This document shows, piece after piece, positions 1 through 8,743 of a stretch of DNA of 38,222 nt (positions within the stretch are counted from its first letter, which is position 1; every line of letters begins with the position of its first letter). The notes beneath the pieces are model-generated. The model was not told the DNA's origin and made no database searches. It saw nothing but the letters and a program-made list of their open reading frames with translations. Position numbers and translations under genes: made by a program. This DNA is from Flavobacteriaceae bacterium (lineage in GTDB: Bacteria; Bacteroidota; Bacteroidia; Flavobacteriales; Flavobacteriaceae): assembly GCA_018608625.1 (NCBI GenBank), contig JABAZC010000054.1:1-38222 (forward strand), written 5' to 3'.

Positions 1-392
1 GTTTCACGTGCCGAACTACGTCCACCCCCACGGTAATCCCGCTGACCATATTTTTTAGAATAAGTAAAATCGGCATGACTTGGACGAAACACATCTTTTA
101 TATGTGTATAATCTTTGGATTTTTGATTGGCATTTTTAATCATAAATCCAATAGGTGTTCCTGTGGTAATACCTTCAAAAATTCCAGATAAGAATCTGAC
201 AGTATCGGGCTCTTTACGTTGTGTTACAATCGCAGACTGACCTGGTTTACGACGATCCATCTCCAATTGGATGGCATCAAAATCAACTTTAACTCCTGCT
301 GGACAACCATCAATAACACCCCCAATAGCAATTCCGTGAGACTCTCCAAATGTGGTGAGTTTAAAAATAGAACCAAATGCATTCCCCGCCAT
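1..392 (-). CDS. aroC: Chorismate synthase, N-terminal part (cut by window edge)
   Basis: AroC converts 5-enolpyruvylshikimate-3-phosphate to chorismate with reduced FMN, the last step of the shikimate pathway, in the cytoplasm. Translating the minus strand from the ATG at 392 gives about 130 residues starting [20 protein letters not shown]. The GESHG motif and, near the window edge, [14 protein letters not shown] are the classical chorismate synthase signatures. The rest of the gene lies outside the window to the left. A 98-base gap separates its start from the end of bshA, so it may have its own promoter; none is obvious. Identification is very secure. Confidence 0.96.
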   Translation of the reverse strand, partial: MAGNAFGSIFKLTTFGESHGIAIGGVIDGCPAGVKVDFDAIQLEMDRRKPGQSAIVTQRKEPDTVRFLSGIFEGITTGTPIGFMIKNANQKSKDYTHIKDVFRPSHADFTYSKKYGQRDYRGGGRSSARE

Positions 393-490
393 ATACAAAG
401 TATTATATATTAAAGTGTAAAAGTAATCGTATTATTATAAAAACAAAAATTAGAACCCTACTAAGTACGTATTCTCAACATAAATTAAAT

Positions 491-1621
491 TCATATGCAA
501 TTCTGAAGCGCTTCTTCATAAATAGCTTCATAAAAAGGAACTATTTTATGAATATCAAATTTAGTTGATGCTGCTTGAGCCGCTTTTTTAAATTTATTAA
601 GAACAGCCTCATCTTTTATGATTTTTATAGCGTTGTGTGCCATATCATCTAAAGCACCAACTGGGCTTAGAAACCCGGAGACCCCTTCAATATTAACTTC
701 TGGAATCCCTCCAGAATTACTGGATATGACCGGTACTCCTGAAGCCATAGCTTCTAGTGCAGCCAATCCAAAACTTTCGGTCTGTGAAGGGAGGAGGAAC
801 AAGTCACTATAAGATAAGATTTTATCTACTTCACTACTGTTTCCTAAAAACACAACTTTATCTTCAATTCCATAGGTTTTACACAACTGCTCAGCTTGTT
901 TGCGTTCGGGCCCCTCACCTACCATCATTAATTTTGAAGGTACTTTTTTTTGAACTCTATAAAATACTTCAATCACATCGTTAATACGTTTGACGGGCCT
1001 AAAATTACTAACATGAGTGATTACTCTTTCGTTTGGAAGAGCTAATAAATCACGGTCACAGTCCTTAAAATTAGTTTTATACTTATCTATATCAATGAAA
1101 TTCGGAATTACTTTTATGTCTTTATGAGTATTAAATAATCGCTGGGTATCTTCTTTAAGGCTTTGAGAGACAGAGGTCACGGCATCAGATTTATTAATAC
1201 TAAACGTGACCGCTGTTTTATAAAATGGGTGACTTCCAACTAATGTGATATCGGTTCCATGCAAGGTAGTTACAATAGGTATTTTAATCCCTTCTTCATT
1301 GAGCATCTTCTTGGCCATATAGGCAGCGTAGGCGTGTGGGATAGCATAATGAACGTGCAAGACATCAATCTTGTGTGCTTTAACCATATCAACTAATTTA
1401 CTCGACAAGGCTAATTCATAAGGCTGATAATGAAAAAGAGGATAGTCAGGCACATTTACTTCATGGAAATGAACATTGGAGTTTAACAACTCCAGCCTTA
1501 CTGGTTGTGTGTAGGTAATAAAATGGACTTGATGGCCCTTTCGAGACAACTCTAAGCCTAGTTCTGTTGCCAGAACACCACTCCCTCCAAAGGTTGGGTA
1601 ACATACAATTCCTATATTCAT
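491..1621 (-). CDS. bshA: N-acetyl-alpha-D-glucosaminyl L-malate synthase BshA
   Basis: A GT4-family glycosyltransferase that joins GlcNAc from UDP-GlcNAc to L-malate, the first step of bacillithiol synthesis. The N-terminus MNIGIVCYPTFGGSGVLATE is diagnostic of BshA. The C-terminal donor-binding half carries VGEGPERKQAEQL and the GT4 nucleotide-sugar motif ESFGLAALEAMASGVPV. I place the start at the ATG at 1621 (376 residues, close to the 377 of Bacillus BshA). An in-frame TTG at 1630 would add three residues but overlaps the upstream stop codon. The gene follows the NagZ-like gene after one base, so the two are surely cotranscribed. The remaining steps (BshB deacetylase, BshC ligase) are not evident as separate genes here, though PIG-L, the BshB fold, occurs as a domain of the nagB fusion at 34078. 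Confidence 0.93.
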   Translation of the reverse strand: MNIGIVCYPTFGGSGVLATELGLELSRKGHQVHFITYTQPVRLELLNSNVHFHEVNVPDYPLFHYQPYELALSSKLVDMVKAHKIDVLHVHYAIPHAYAAYMAKKMLNEEGIKIPIVTTLHGTDITLVGSHPFYKTAVTFSINKSDAVTSVSQSLKEDTQRLFNTHKDIKVIPNFIDIDKYKTNFKDCDRDLLALPNERVITHVSNFRPVKRINDVIEVFYRVQKKVPSKLMMVGEGPERKQAEQLCKTYGIEDKVVFLGNSSEVDKILSYSDLFLLPSQTESFGLAALEAMASGVPVISSNSGGIPEVNIEGVSGFLSPVGALDDMAHNAIKIIKDEAVLNKFKKAAQAASTKFDIHKIVPFYEAIYEEALQNCI

Positions 1622-1622
1622 T

Positions 1623-4538
1623 TTATTCAATAATTGATTCGTAGATTAAATGTTGTATTTCTGTTCTAATATTCTCTTTTAAGAGTCTATTCGCATCCGA
1701 TTTCGGAAATGTTCTGTTGGCCAAAAATACATAAACTATTTCTTTATCGGGGTCTGCCCAAGCATAGGTTCCTGTAAACCCTGAATGCCCAAAACTTTGC
1801 ATAGACAAACAGCCACAGGTTGGTCCCTCGTCCTCTAACTGAGGTTTATCAAACCCTACACCACGACGGTTATCTTGATCGCAATAATAACAGGTATTAA
1901 ACAAATTAAAAGTATTTGAAGAAAAATAGCGCTTTCCTCCATACACACCCTTTTGAAGATATAATTGCATCAACTTAGCAATGTCGTTAGCATTACTAAA
2001 CAACCCTGCATGGCCACCTACTCCTCCTTGCATTGCGGCCCCCATATCGTGTACATAGCCTTGAATTTTGTCATGTCGAAAATAGTCATCAATTTCTGTT
2101 GGAATGAGTTGCTTGCTATTGAATTTTTCTAGCGGATTATAAGTAGATAAATTAGCGCCTAAAGATTTATAAAAATGCTGTTGAACTAGGAAGTCGAGAG
2201 ATTTATTGTATTGTTTTTCTATAATTGATTTAAGTATATAATAAGGCAAGTCGCTATATCGGTATTCTTTATCTTTTAGTAATTCTGAGTTTAATATATT
2301 AGATTGAATGCTATCTTTAAAATCGTTTCTTAGGAATAAATTACCATTGACTCGTATTGAAAACTTTTTTGATTGTTTTTTACGATAAAACTCAGGTTTT
2401 GGTTTAAGAGTAACGGAATCAAGGGTAGATACGTAAAAGGGGATCCAAGGTTTAAGCTTAGCAAAATGAGAAAGCATTTCTTGGATGGTAATGAGTTCCT
2501 TACCAGTCCCAAAGTAATCAGGTAATAATTCACCTAAAGTAGATTCTAGTTTAATAACTCCTTTATCAACAAGTTCGATAAGCAACGGAAGGGTTGCTAA
2601 TATTTTGGTGAGTGAGGCGACGTCATATAAATCATCAAACTTAACTTTAGTGGTTTTGCTATAAGTGTGATGTCCAAAATTCTTTTCGTAAATTACTTTT
2701 CCTTTTCGGGCTACTAAAAGTTGAATCCCGGGAGTCATTTGTTCTCTAACCGCATAGGCAGCAATAGAATCAATTTTGTGTAAGCGAGCCGAGTCCATAC
2801 CCACTGATTCAGGTAAACCATAAGAAAGTCGATCAATAGCTGGGTTTGATATTCCGTTTCCTGCTAAAAAAACAGAACCAATACTGACAGGTAGTTTTCC
2901 TTTAAAAGGAAGTCCTCCAAAAATAAGTTGAGCAGCTATTTTTTGAGCAATTGGGCTGTTTTGATAAGCCATCACAATACTTTCAATATTAGAAAAATCC
3001 GTAAGGTCGTTTAAGGCGTATGGTTTTGAAAAAACAGTTAAAACAACCGTATTTGTTCGTGCGATTTCATAAAGCCAAACAAGCTCCTTTTCCGTGAACT
3101 GATAGGGCTTCCAAGGACTGGCGTTTGATGCGTGTAAACCCACAACCACTGTATTGTACTCACTTAACTCGGATACCAATTGGTCTAAAGTATTAGCACT
3201 TATCTTATCAACCTGTGTGTATTTATTAAGTGATTTTACAAATGGAGATGCATCTGCAGTTCCCATATTTACATACGCAACCTTACGAAGTTCTAAGTTT
3301 TTTAGAGGCAGCAAATTGTTTGTATTTTGAACTAAAGTAATTGCGTTTTCCATTAAATTTTGGTACAAAACATCGTCTTTTTGTCGGTTTAACTCCGACA
3401 CCAAATTGATGGTGTTTATTGGCTTATATTGAGCGAGCCCGACCTTATATTTAGCACTTAATATTTTTTTTACAGAATGTGCTAAACGTTTTTCAGAGAT
3501 AACCCCAGATTCTAAAGCCTTTTGCAAAGTATTTATGCCTTGATTCACATCCACTGACATTAATATCACATCGTTTCCTGCCAAAAAAGCTTGTAAATCA
3601 ACTTCGCCAGGAATGCTAAAATTAGAAGCACCTTTCATATCAAGAGCATCGGTAAAAATCAAACCCTTAAAACCAAGCTTTTCTTTTAATAACTCCGTAA
3701 CAATCGGATATGATAAAGAAGATGGATAATTTGAACGCGCATCAAGACTAGGGACATTGAGGTGTGCAACCATAACACTAGAAAGCCCTTTTAAAAACAA
3801 ACTCTTGTACGGATACAACTCCAAAGAATCTATCCGTTTTTTAGAAAAATTAATGGTAGGTAAGGTTTTATGAGAATCAGAATCTGTGTCACCATGTCCA
3901 GGGAAATGTTTGGCGTTGGCCATAACTCCTGCCCCTTGCATTCCTTCCATAAACGCTAAAGAACGACTCGCTACAGCTTCTTTATGTTCTCCAAAAGAAC
4001 GGTTTCCAATGATAGGATTTTTAGGGTTTGTATTAATATCTACAACGGGAGCAAAGTTAAAATGAACACCTATTCTCTTACAGTGCTCTCCAATATATTG
4101 CCCTGTTTTACGTATTAGATCTAAATCTTTAATAGCCCCTAAGGTCATATTCCATGGAAATGCATAAGTAGAATCTAAGCGCATACTCAGCCCCCACTCT
4201 GCATCCATCCCTAATAATAAAGGAATTTTAGAGGCCGCTTGCAACTCATTGTTTAGCTGTGCTTGACGTACTGGACCTCCTTGAGAAAATATAAGCCCTC
4301 CGATATAGTTGTTTTTAATTTGATTTAAAATCGATTTCTTAGTCGCCTTATCTTGATTAGAAAAAACTTGAATCATGTACAACTGTCCTATTTTTTCTTT
4401 AACACTAAGCGTATTATATGTACTATCTACCCATGATTTTTGATGTATTACATCTAAAGCATCTAGTGGTGAACTCGAAACTTGAGCTATCATTGAAGAT
4501 GAGAAAATTAAAAAAAATAGGATGAGAAATTTACGCAT
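1623..4538 (-). CDS. Secreted GH3 beta-N-acetylglucosaminidase (NagZ-like) fused to a serine hydrolase
   Basis: 971 residues. A signal peptide (about 1-19, MRKFLILFFLIFSSSMIAQ) sends it to the periplasm, unlike cytoplasmic NagZ of enterobacteria. A GH3 domain (about 35-370) has KHFPGHGDTDSDSH at 210-223, which holds the Asp-His dyad (D221, H223) typical of NagZ as general acid, and FTDALDM with likely nucleophile D297. A degenerate GH3 C-terminal domain follows (about 390-565). The last third (about 575-970) is a beta-lactamase/serine-hydrolase domain with SLTK at 642-645, YSD at 761-763 and GHSGFTGT near the end, so the Ser/Lys/Tyr set looks intact. The likely role is removing GlcNAc from muropeptides or other GlcNAc glycans and cutting a peptide or ester bond with the second domain; the second substrate is unknown. 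This fusion is common in Bacteroidota. It starts 121 bases after the preceding gene and is coupled to bshA. Confidence 0.9.
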   Translation of the reverse strand: MRKFLILFFLIFSSSMIAQVSSSPLDALDVIHQKSWVDSTYNTLSVKEKIGQLYMIQVFSNQDKATKKSILNQIKNNYIGGLIFSQGGPVRQAQLNNELQAASKIPLLLGMDAEWGLSMRLDSTYAFPWNMTLGAIKDLDLIRKTGQYIGEHCKRIGVHFNFAPVVDINTNPKNPIIGNRSFGEHKEAVASRSLAFMEGMQGAGVMANAKHFPGHGDTDSDSHKTLPTINFSKKRIDSLELYPYKSLFLKGLSSVMVAHLNVPSLDARSNYPSSLSYPIVTELLKEKLGFKGLIFTDALDMKGASNFSIPGEVDLQAFLAGNDVILMSVDVNQGINTLQKALESGVISEKRLAHSVKKILSAKYKVGLAQYKPINTINLVSELNRQKDDVLYQNLMENAITLVQNTNNLLPLKNLELRKVAYVNMGTADASPFVKSLNKYTQVDKISANTLDQLVSELSEYNTVVVGLHASNASPWKPYQFTEKELVWLYEIARTNTVVLTVFSKPYALNDLTDFSNIESIVMAYQNSPIAQKIAAQLIFGGLPFKGKLPVSIGSVFLAGNGISNPAIDRLSYGLPESVGMDSARLHKIDSIAAYAVREQMTPGIQLLVARKGKVIYEKNFGHHTYSKTTKVKFDDLYDVASLTKILATLPLLIELVDKGVIKLESTLGELLPDYFGTGKELITIQEMLSHFAKLKPWIPFYVSTLDSVTLKPKPEFYRKKQSKKFSIRVNGNLFLRNDFKDSIQSNILNSELLKDKEYRYSDLPYYILKSIIEKQYNKSLDFLVQQHFYKSLGANLSTYNPLEKFNSKQLIPTEIDDYFRHDKIQGYVHDMGAAMQGGVGGHAGLFSNANDIAKLMQLYLQKGVYGGKRYFSSNTFNLFNTCYYCDQDNRRGVGFDKPQLEDEGPTCGCLSMQSFGHSGFTGTYAWADPDKEIVYVFLANRTFPKSDANRLLKENIRTEIQHLIYESIIE

Positions 4539-4659
4539 ATGTAGTTTAAAAAAAATTAAATTTCACACTAAAATACTGATTTAAATAGATAAAAAGTAAA
4601 ATATAAGATCAATTTACTAACGGAAAGTGAAGTAAGGGAAAGGACTTATATACTTTAAA

Positions 4660-5142
4660 TTACACAAACCTACTATGCCAGCTTTCAGATGCTGGTACTT
4701 CCCAAAACTCTTGATATTCGCTTTTAGAATTTACTAGGTTGTTAAACACTATTGTATTTTTAGATACTGCTTTATTCTTTGCCATCTTTTTAAAATCCGT
4801 TAGCGTTTTGTAGGCCACATATTCTCCTTGTTTGTAAGAGACGTTCATTTTATCCATTAAGTCAACAGAGTAGACCCTCTCAAGCTCTTGGATAAACTGT
4901 ACGGATGCATCTATAGAACACCCTGTTGCTGATTGTTTGTCTTGATCTAAAGCTATCACTATGAAGCGCTTATATTTGATTTCGAACCCTGCTTTCAAGT
5001 CGGCCCCATGTGCGACCCAAGTATGTAAAAAGACATTTAATTTGGATGAAATCTCATTTAACTCAACTTCAGAAAATGAACGATTAGATTGGTAGATCCA
5101 AATACGAGAATTTTCTGGAAGGGTGTCAAAATTAACTAACAT
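4660..5142 (-). CDS. Conserved hypothetical protein (often labelled ABC transporter ATPase)
   Basis: 160 residues, starting MLVNFDTLPENSRIWIYQSN. I recognise it as a short family conserved in Bacteroidota that databases often call 'ABC transporter ATPase'. The sequence has no Walker A, no Walker B and no LSGGQ signature, so that name is not supported. There is no signal peptide or membrane segment, so it is probably a soluble cytoplasmic protein. The segment GCSIDASVQFIQELER is well conserved as I recall it, with a Cys-Ser-Ile-Asp stretch that could be functional. It follows the CCG Fe-S gene by 17 bases and ends the tight run that begins at the amidase. The function is unknown. Confidence 0.8.
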   Translation of the reverse strand: MLVNFDTLPENSRIWIYQSNRSFSEVELNEISSKLNVFLHTWVAHGADLKAGFEIKYKRFIVIALDQDKQSATGCSIDASVQFIQELERVYSVDLMDKMNVSYKQGEYVAYKTLTDFKKMAKNKAVSKNTIVFNNLVNSKSEYQEFWEVPASESWHSRFV

Positions 5143-5159
5143 TTTTTGGGTATTTAGTA

Positions 5160-5948
5160 TTATAAATCATTTGCATTAGCGATCAGTTCAGCCACATCCA
5201 TGACTTCAATTTGACCCTCTGCTTTATTCTTTACACCATCAGTCATCATAGTGTTACAAAATGGACATCCTGCTGCGATAATTTCAGGCTTCACCGCCAT
5301 AGCCTGTTCGGTGCGTTCAATATTAATTTCTTTATCACCTTTTTCGGCATCCTTAAACATTTGAGCACCACCGGCCCCGCAACAAAGTCCTTTTTTGCGG
5401 CAATTTTTCATTTCAACAAATTCCGCATCTAACTTTTTAATCAAATCACGAGGCGCTTCATAGACATCATTTGCACGCCCCAAATAACAGGGGTCATGAA
5501 ATGTAATGCGTTTTCCTTTAAATTTACCACCTTCAATTGTTAAACGTCCTTCATCAAACAAACTCTTAAGAAATTGAGTGTGATGCATCACTTCATAATC
5601 ACCCCCCAAAGTAGGGTATTCATTTTTAAGTGTGTTAAAACAATGAGGGCATGCCGTTACAATTTTCTTAACATCATACGAATTTAGCACTTCTATATTA
5701 GTGACCGCTTGCATCTGAAATAAAAACTCATTCCCTGCGCGTTTAGCGGGGTCACCTGTACAACTTTCCTCAGTCCCTAAGACCGCAAAATCAACTTCAG
5801 CTTTGTTTAACAACCTTACAAAAGCTTTCGTTATTTTTCTTGCACGGTCATCAAAACTACCGGCACAGCCTACCCAAAATAAAACCTCAGGTTGCTTATC
5901 GGTAGCCGAAAATTCGGCCATTGTTGGTACTTTTAATACTTCACTCAT
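5160..5948 (-). CDS. CCG-domain (cysteine-rich) Fe-S protein, HdrB/LutA-like
   Basis: 262 residues, soluble. Two cysteine-rich (CCG) repeats are visible. Repeat 1 has C28, C63 (in ESCTGDP, where the usual CCG has become SCTG), and ACPHC (C100, C103). Repeat 2 is canonical: HDPC (C153), GLCCGAGG (C189, C190) and GCPFC (C228, C231). In heterodisulfide reductase subunit B such repeats bind noncubane 4Fe-4S clusters; in LutA/GlpC-type proteins they take part in electron transfer to a quinone or disulfide. It is encoded two genes downstream of a membrane 4Fe-4S protein (6429-7721). Together they look like the two halves of an HdrD/GlpC-type oxidoreductase. The electron donor is not evident here. 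Confidence 0.88.
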   Translation of the reverse strand: MSEVLKVPTMAEFSATDKQPEVLFWVGCAGSFDDRARKITKAFVRLLNKAEVDFAVLGTEESCTGDPAKRAGNEFLFQMQAVTNIEVLNSYDVKKIVTACPHCFNTLKNEYPTLGGDYEVMHHTQFLKSLFDEGRLTIEGGKFKGKRITFHDPCYLGRANDVYEAPRDLIKKLDAEFVEMKNCRKKGLCCGAGGAQMFKDAEKGDKEINIERTEQAMAVKPEIIAAGCPFCNTMMTDGVKNKAEGQIEVMDVAELIANANDL

Positions 5949-5958
5949 AGTTTAAATA

Positions 5959-6405
5959 TTAATCATGTTGACCGTCGTCAAAAACTTCAATCGTCAATTC
6001 TTTTTCAACTAAATCAGTAAATTTTCCTTTATAACGAGTTGCTTTAACTAAATGGTTATCAATCCAATGGTAGTTCCCACCTCTTGGCTTACCCATTAGA
6101 AGACTGTGGTAATTAAACCCATGTTGCTTTAGCCAACCTTCTGTAACGGCTCGGTGTGTTTCTGTACGTGATGTAAAAAAACAAATCATATGCCCTTCCT
6201 TGAACCAACGGTTACACGTTTCTAGGGCATCTATGAAAGGTAAACATGTACTCATTCGCTCCGGTTCTTCATTGGGAACATCTTCAGTTATTGTACCGTC
6301 AATATCAATTAAATAGTTTTTTACACCTGCTGGGAGTACTGGACTTATTAGTTCACCTGCTTCTACTTTTTCGTGTAATAACTTGTCAGCTTCTTCTCTT
6401 TTCAT
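5959..6405 (-). CDS. HAD-like phosphatase-fold protein
   Basis: 148 residues, soluble. All four HAD motifs can be read: motif I YLIDIDGTITED (D34 nucleophile, D36), motif II FFTSR (T78 or S79), motif III Lys in MGKPRGG (K106), and motif IV WIDNH (D116). Close relatives in Bacteroidota are often annotated as phosphoheptose isomerase, but there is no SIS sugar-isomerase domain; the motifs instead suggest a small phosphohydrolase. The substrate is unknown. It sits between the two Fe-S genes with gaps of 10 and 23 bases, so it belongs to that operon. Whether it acts with them cannot be told from sequence. Confidence 0.82.
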   Translation of the reverse strand: MKREEADKLLHEKVEAGELISPVLPAGVKNYLIDIDGTITEDVPNEEPERMSTCLPFIDALETCNRWFKEGHMICFFTSRTETHRAVTEGWLKQHGFNYHSLLMGKPRGGNYHWIDNHLVKATRYKGKFTDLVEKELTIEVFDDGQHD

Positions 6406-6428
6406 TGTTGTTTTTTATAAATATTTTT

Positions 6429-7721
6429 TTAATTGTTTTTCCAGTTTAATCGATCCATTTGATTGTAAGGCCAGGGCGCTCCGTTGTTTTCAATATTGGA
6501 CATCATATTATTAAGCTCCATAGGCGCTGCACTTTGTTCCATTACTAAATAACGTCGCATTTCAAGAATAATTGAAAGCGGATCGATACTAATAGGGCAT
6601 GCTTCAACACACGCATTACAGCTGGTACAAGCCCATAGTTCTTCATTTGTAATATAATCTCCTAATAGCTGTTTTCCATCAAGCTTAAACTCACCATTAT
6701 TAGCATCTATGTTGTTCCCAACTTCTACCAAACGATCACGAGTATCCATCATAATTTTTCTTGGTGATAGTTTTTTCCCTGTCTGATTTGCGGGACACTC
6801 ACTCGTACAACGTCCACACTCGGTGCATGTATATGCATTTAAAAGCTGTATCCGGTTAAGGTCTTGTACATCACTAGCCCCAAATTTGTCAGGTGCTACA
6901 GCATCTTCATCAACCGCTGCATAAGGATTTGCATCCGGATCCATCATTAGTTTAACTTCCTTTGTGACAGCTTCTAGATTATCAAGCTGGCCTTTAGGAT
7001 TCACACTCCCATAGTAAGTGTTTGGAAAGGCTAATAAAATATGTAAATGCTTTGAATAGTATAAATAATTTAGAAAAATAAGAATTCCAACAATGTGCAT
7101 CCACCAAGCTATGCGTTCAATTAGAGTTACATTAGTCCCTTCAAACATGGGTGCAAAAAACTGGCTAATAATATTCCCCGAATTTGATGATTGAAATTCA
7201 ACATCTGTGGCATTCATTGTAATAAAAAGGGCCATTAATACAATCTCGAAATAAAGAATTAAGTTTCCGTCTAATTTGGGCCACCCTTTCATTTCAGACT
7301 TCATAAAGCGTTGAACATTTACTATATTTCTTCGAAACCAAAAAACAATAACTGAAATAAAGACTAATGCCGCAAGCATTTCAAAAGTACCAATCAAGAC
7401 ACCATAAAAAGGTCCAATCACTGAAAAAATACGATGTGTGCCAAACAAGCCATCAATAACAATCTCTAAAACTTCAATGTTAATAATTACAAAGCCTACA
7501 TATACTACTATATGAAGAATTCCAGCAATTGGGCGACGGATCATCTTACCTTGACCGAGTGCAATCTTTACCATGTTGCTCCAGCGTAACTTAGTATTTC
7601 CACTTGTGTCTACCTCTTTTCCTAAGTATATATTCCTTTTGAGCTTACTTACATTTCGCACGAAGAAACCAAGTCCAGAAAAAAGTATAATTGCAAAAAT
7701 TACATTTGGTAATAAACTCAT
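6429..7721 (-). CDS. Membrane-bound 4Fe-4S dicluster oxidoreductase subunit
   Basis: 430 residues. The N-terminal half is membrane-embedded, with hydrophobic segments at about 4-22, 65-90, 103-128, 153-170 and 203-222, and histidines H70, H209, H225 and H227 that could ligate haem b, as in NarI/HdrE/DsrM-like subunits. The soluble C-terminal half has two 4Fe-4S motifs: CTECGRCTSECP (C299, C302, C305, C309) and CTSCNACVEACP (C365, C368, C371, C375). By family it should pass electrons between the quinone pool and a cytoplasmic partner, probably the CCG protein at 5160-5948. It begins 4 bases after the MCE gene stop, so it is cotranscribed with it. The physiological donor and acceptor are unknown. 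Confidence 0.87.
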   Translation of the reverse strand: MSLLPNVIFAIILFSGLGFFVRNVSKLKRNIYLGKEVDTSGNTKLRWSNMVKIALGQGKMIRRPIAGILHIVVYVGFVIINIEVLEIVIDGLFGTHRIFSVIGPFYGVLIGTFEMLAALVFISVIVFWFRRNIVNVQRFMKSEMKGWPKLDGNLILYFEIVLMALFITMNATDVEFQSSNSGNIISQFFAPMFEGTNVTLIERIAWWMHIVGILIFLNYLYYSKHLHILLAFPNTYYGSVNPKGQLDNLEAVTKEVKLMMDPDANPYAAVDEDAVAPDKFGASDVQDLNRIQLLNAYTCTECGRCTSECPANQTGKKLSPRKIMMDTRDRLVEVGNNIDANNGEFKLDGKQLLGDYITNEELWACTSCNACVEACPISIDPLSIILEMRRYLVMEQSAAPMELNNMMSNIENNGAPWPYNQMDRLNWKNN

Positions 7722-7725
7722 TTAA

Positions 7726-8691
7726 TTACTCTTTGGCAGTTTTTATTTCATTAGCCTCCGCATCACTTCTTTTTCCTTTTTTTCCAAATAATGAAAAATG
7801 CACATAGCGTTTTGGATTTAATTTCATATCTTCTAAAAGCTGTTCTAGCTGCTTAGTTGCTCCTTGAAGGTTGACATACATGCGATCATCTTTCAAGAGT
7901 TTGCCAATAGACCCTTCGCCGTTTTCTATACTCATTAACATAGATTCAAAGCTAGAAATAGTAGATTTTAAATCAAGCATAATTGAATCTAAATCAGATT
8001 CTGAAAGAGATTTACTAACACTTGTTAAGTCTTCTGAAATTTGATTAAAGTTTGAAATAGTTTCTCCAATTACAGATTTATTATCTATTACTAAGCTATT
8101 TAAGGATTCTGAAGTAGATTTAAAAGAGGCTATCGTAGTCGTTAACTCAGCAATACTTAACTTAATATTGTCTTTTGTTTTAACATCAAAGACGTCATTA
8201 AGATTTTTTAACAACTGATCAGCGCTAACCATCATCGTTTCGATTTTTTCTTGCAAAGGGGATAGTCGCTGGTTTACTAAGTCTGTTAGACCTGGTTTGA
8301 CAGTGGATGACAACACATCTCCAGACTGAACTAAGGCTGAACTGTCAAATGCAGGGATTATTGCAATTGCTTTGCCCCCTATAAGGCCTGCTTCATATAA
8401 TTGAGCCTTACTATTAATTGAGAAAGGAAAATCGTCACTTATGAGCATGGTTACTCTTAATAATCCAGAACCATCTCCTTTGAATTTAATAGATTGTACT
8501 TTTCCAATTGCATGTCCATTAATGGTCACGGCGGCGGAAGGGGCTAAGCCCTCTACATTGTCATAGATGGCACTGATTTTTTTGGATGAATCAAACACAT
8601 TCTCCCCTTTCAAATAATTAAAAATAAAGACGAAGAGAAATATCCCTGAGATCACAAGAATAGCTGTTTTAATTTCCTTAGATAGTTTCAA
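7726..8691 (-). CDS. MCE/MlaD-family lipid-transport protein
   Basis: 321 residues. One N-terminal transmembrane anchor (about 9-26) is followed by an MCE domain (about 38-117, with the typical NVEGLAPSAAVTINGHAIGKV and YEAGLIGGKAIAII), then a long Ser/Asn-rich helical region (about 130-290) that is probably coiled coil. MlaD-like proteins form hexameric rings that move phospholipids between inner and outer membrane. The usual partners, an MlaE permease and MlaF ATPase, are not in this window. The downstream gene starts 4 bases away and the amidase lies 52 bases upstream, so this is part of an envelope/redox run. Confidence 0.9.
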   Translation of the reverse strand: MKLSKEIKTAILVISGIFLFVFIFNYLKGENVFDSSKKISAIYDNVEGLAPSAAVTINGHAIGKVQSIKFKGDGSGLLRVTMLISDDFPFSINSKAQLYEAGLIGGKAIAIIPAFDSSALVQSGDVLSSTVKPGLTDLVNQRLSPLQEKIETMMVSADQLLKNLNDVFDVKTKDNIKLSIAELTTTIASFKSTSESLNSLVIDNKSVIGETISNFNQISEDLTSVSKSLSESDLDSIMLDLKSTISSFESMLMSIENGEGSIGKLLKDDRMYVNLQGATKQLEQLLEDMKLNPKRYVHFSLFGKKGKRSDAEANEIKTAKE

Positions 8692-8743
8692 TATAATAGA
8701 TTTTATTGTTACAAATTTAAGGATAAAAATGAAATAATTAAGC

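Noticed and set aside
4678-4695. CCAGC/GCTGG hairpin near the end of the hypothetical gene at 4660
   Set aside because: Only 5 bp, inside coding sequence, with no U-run.
5959-6405. Phosphoheptose isomerase annotation
   Set aside because: Homologues may carry that name, but the protein shows HAD motifs I-IV and no SIS domain.
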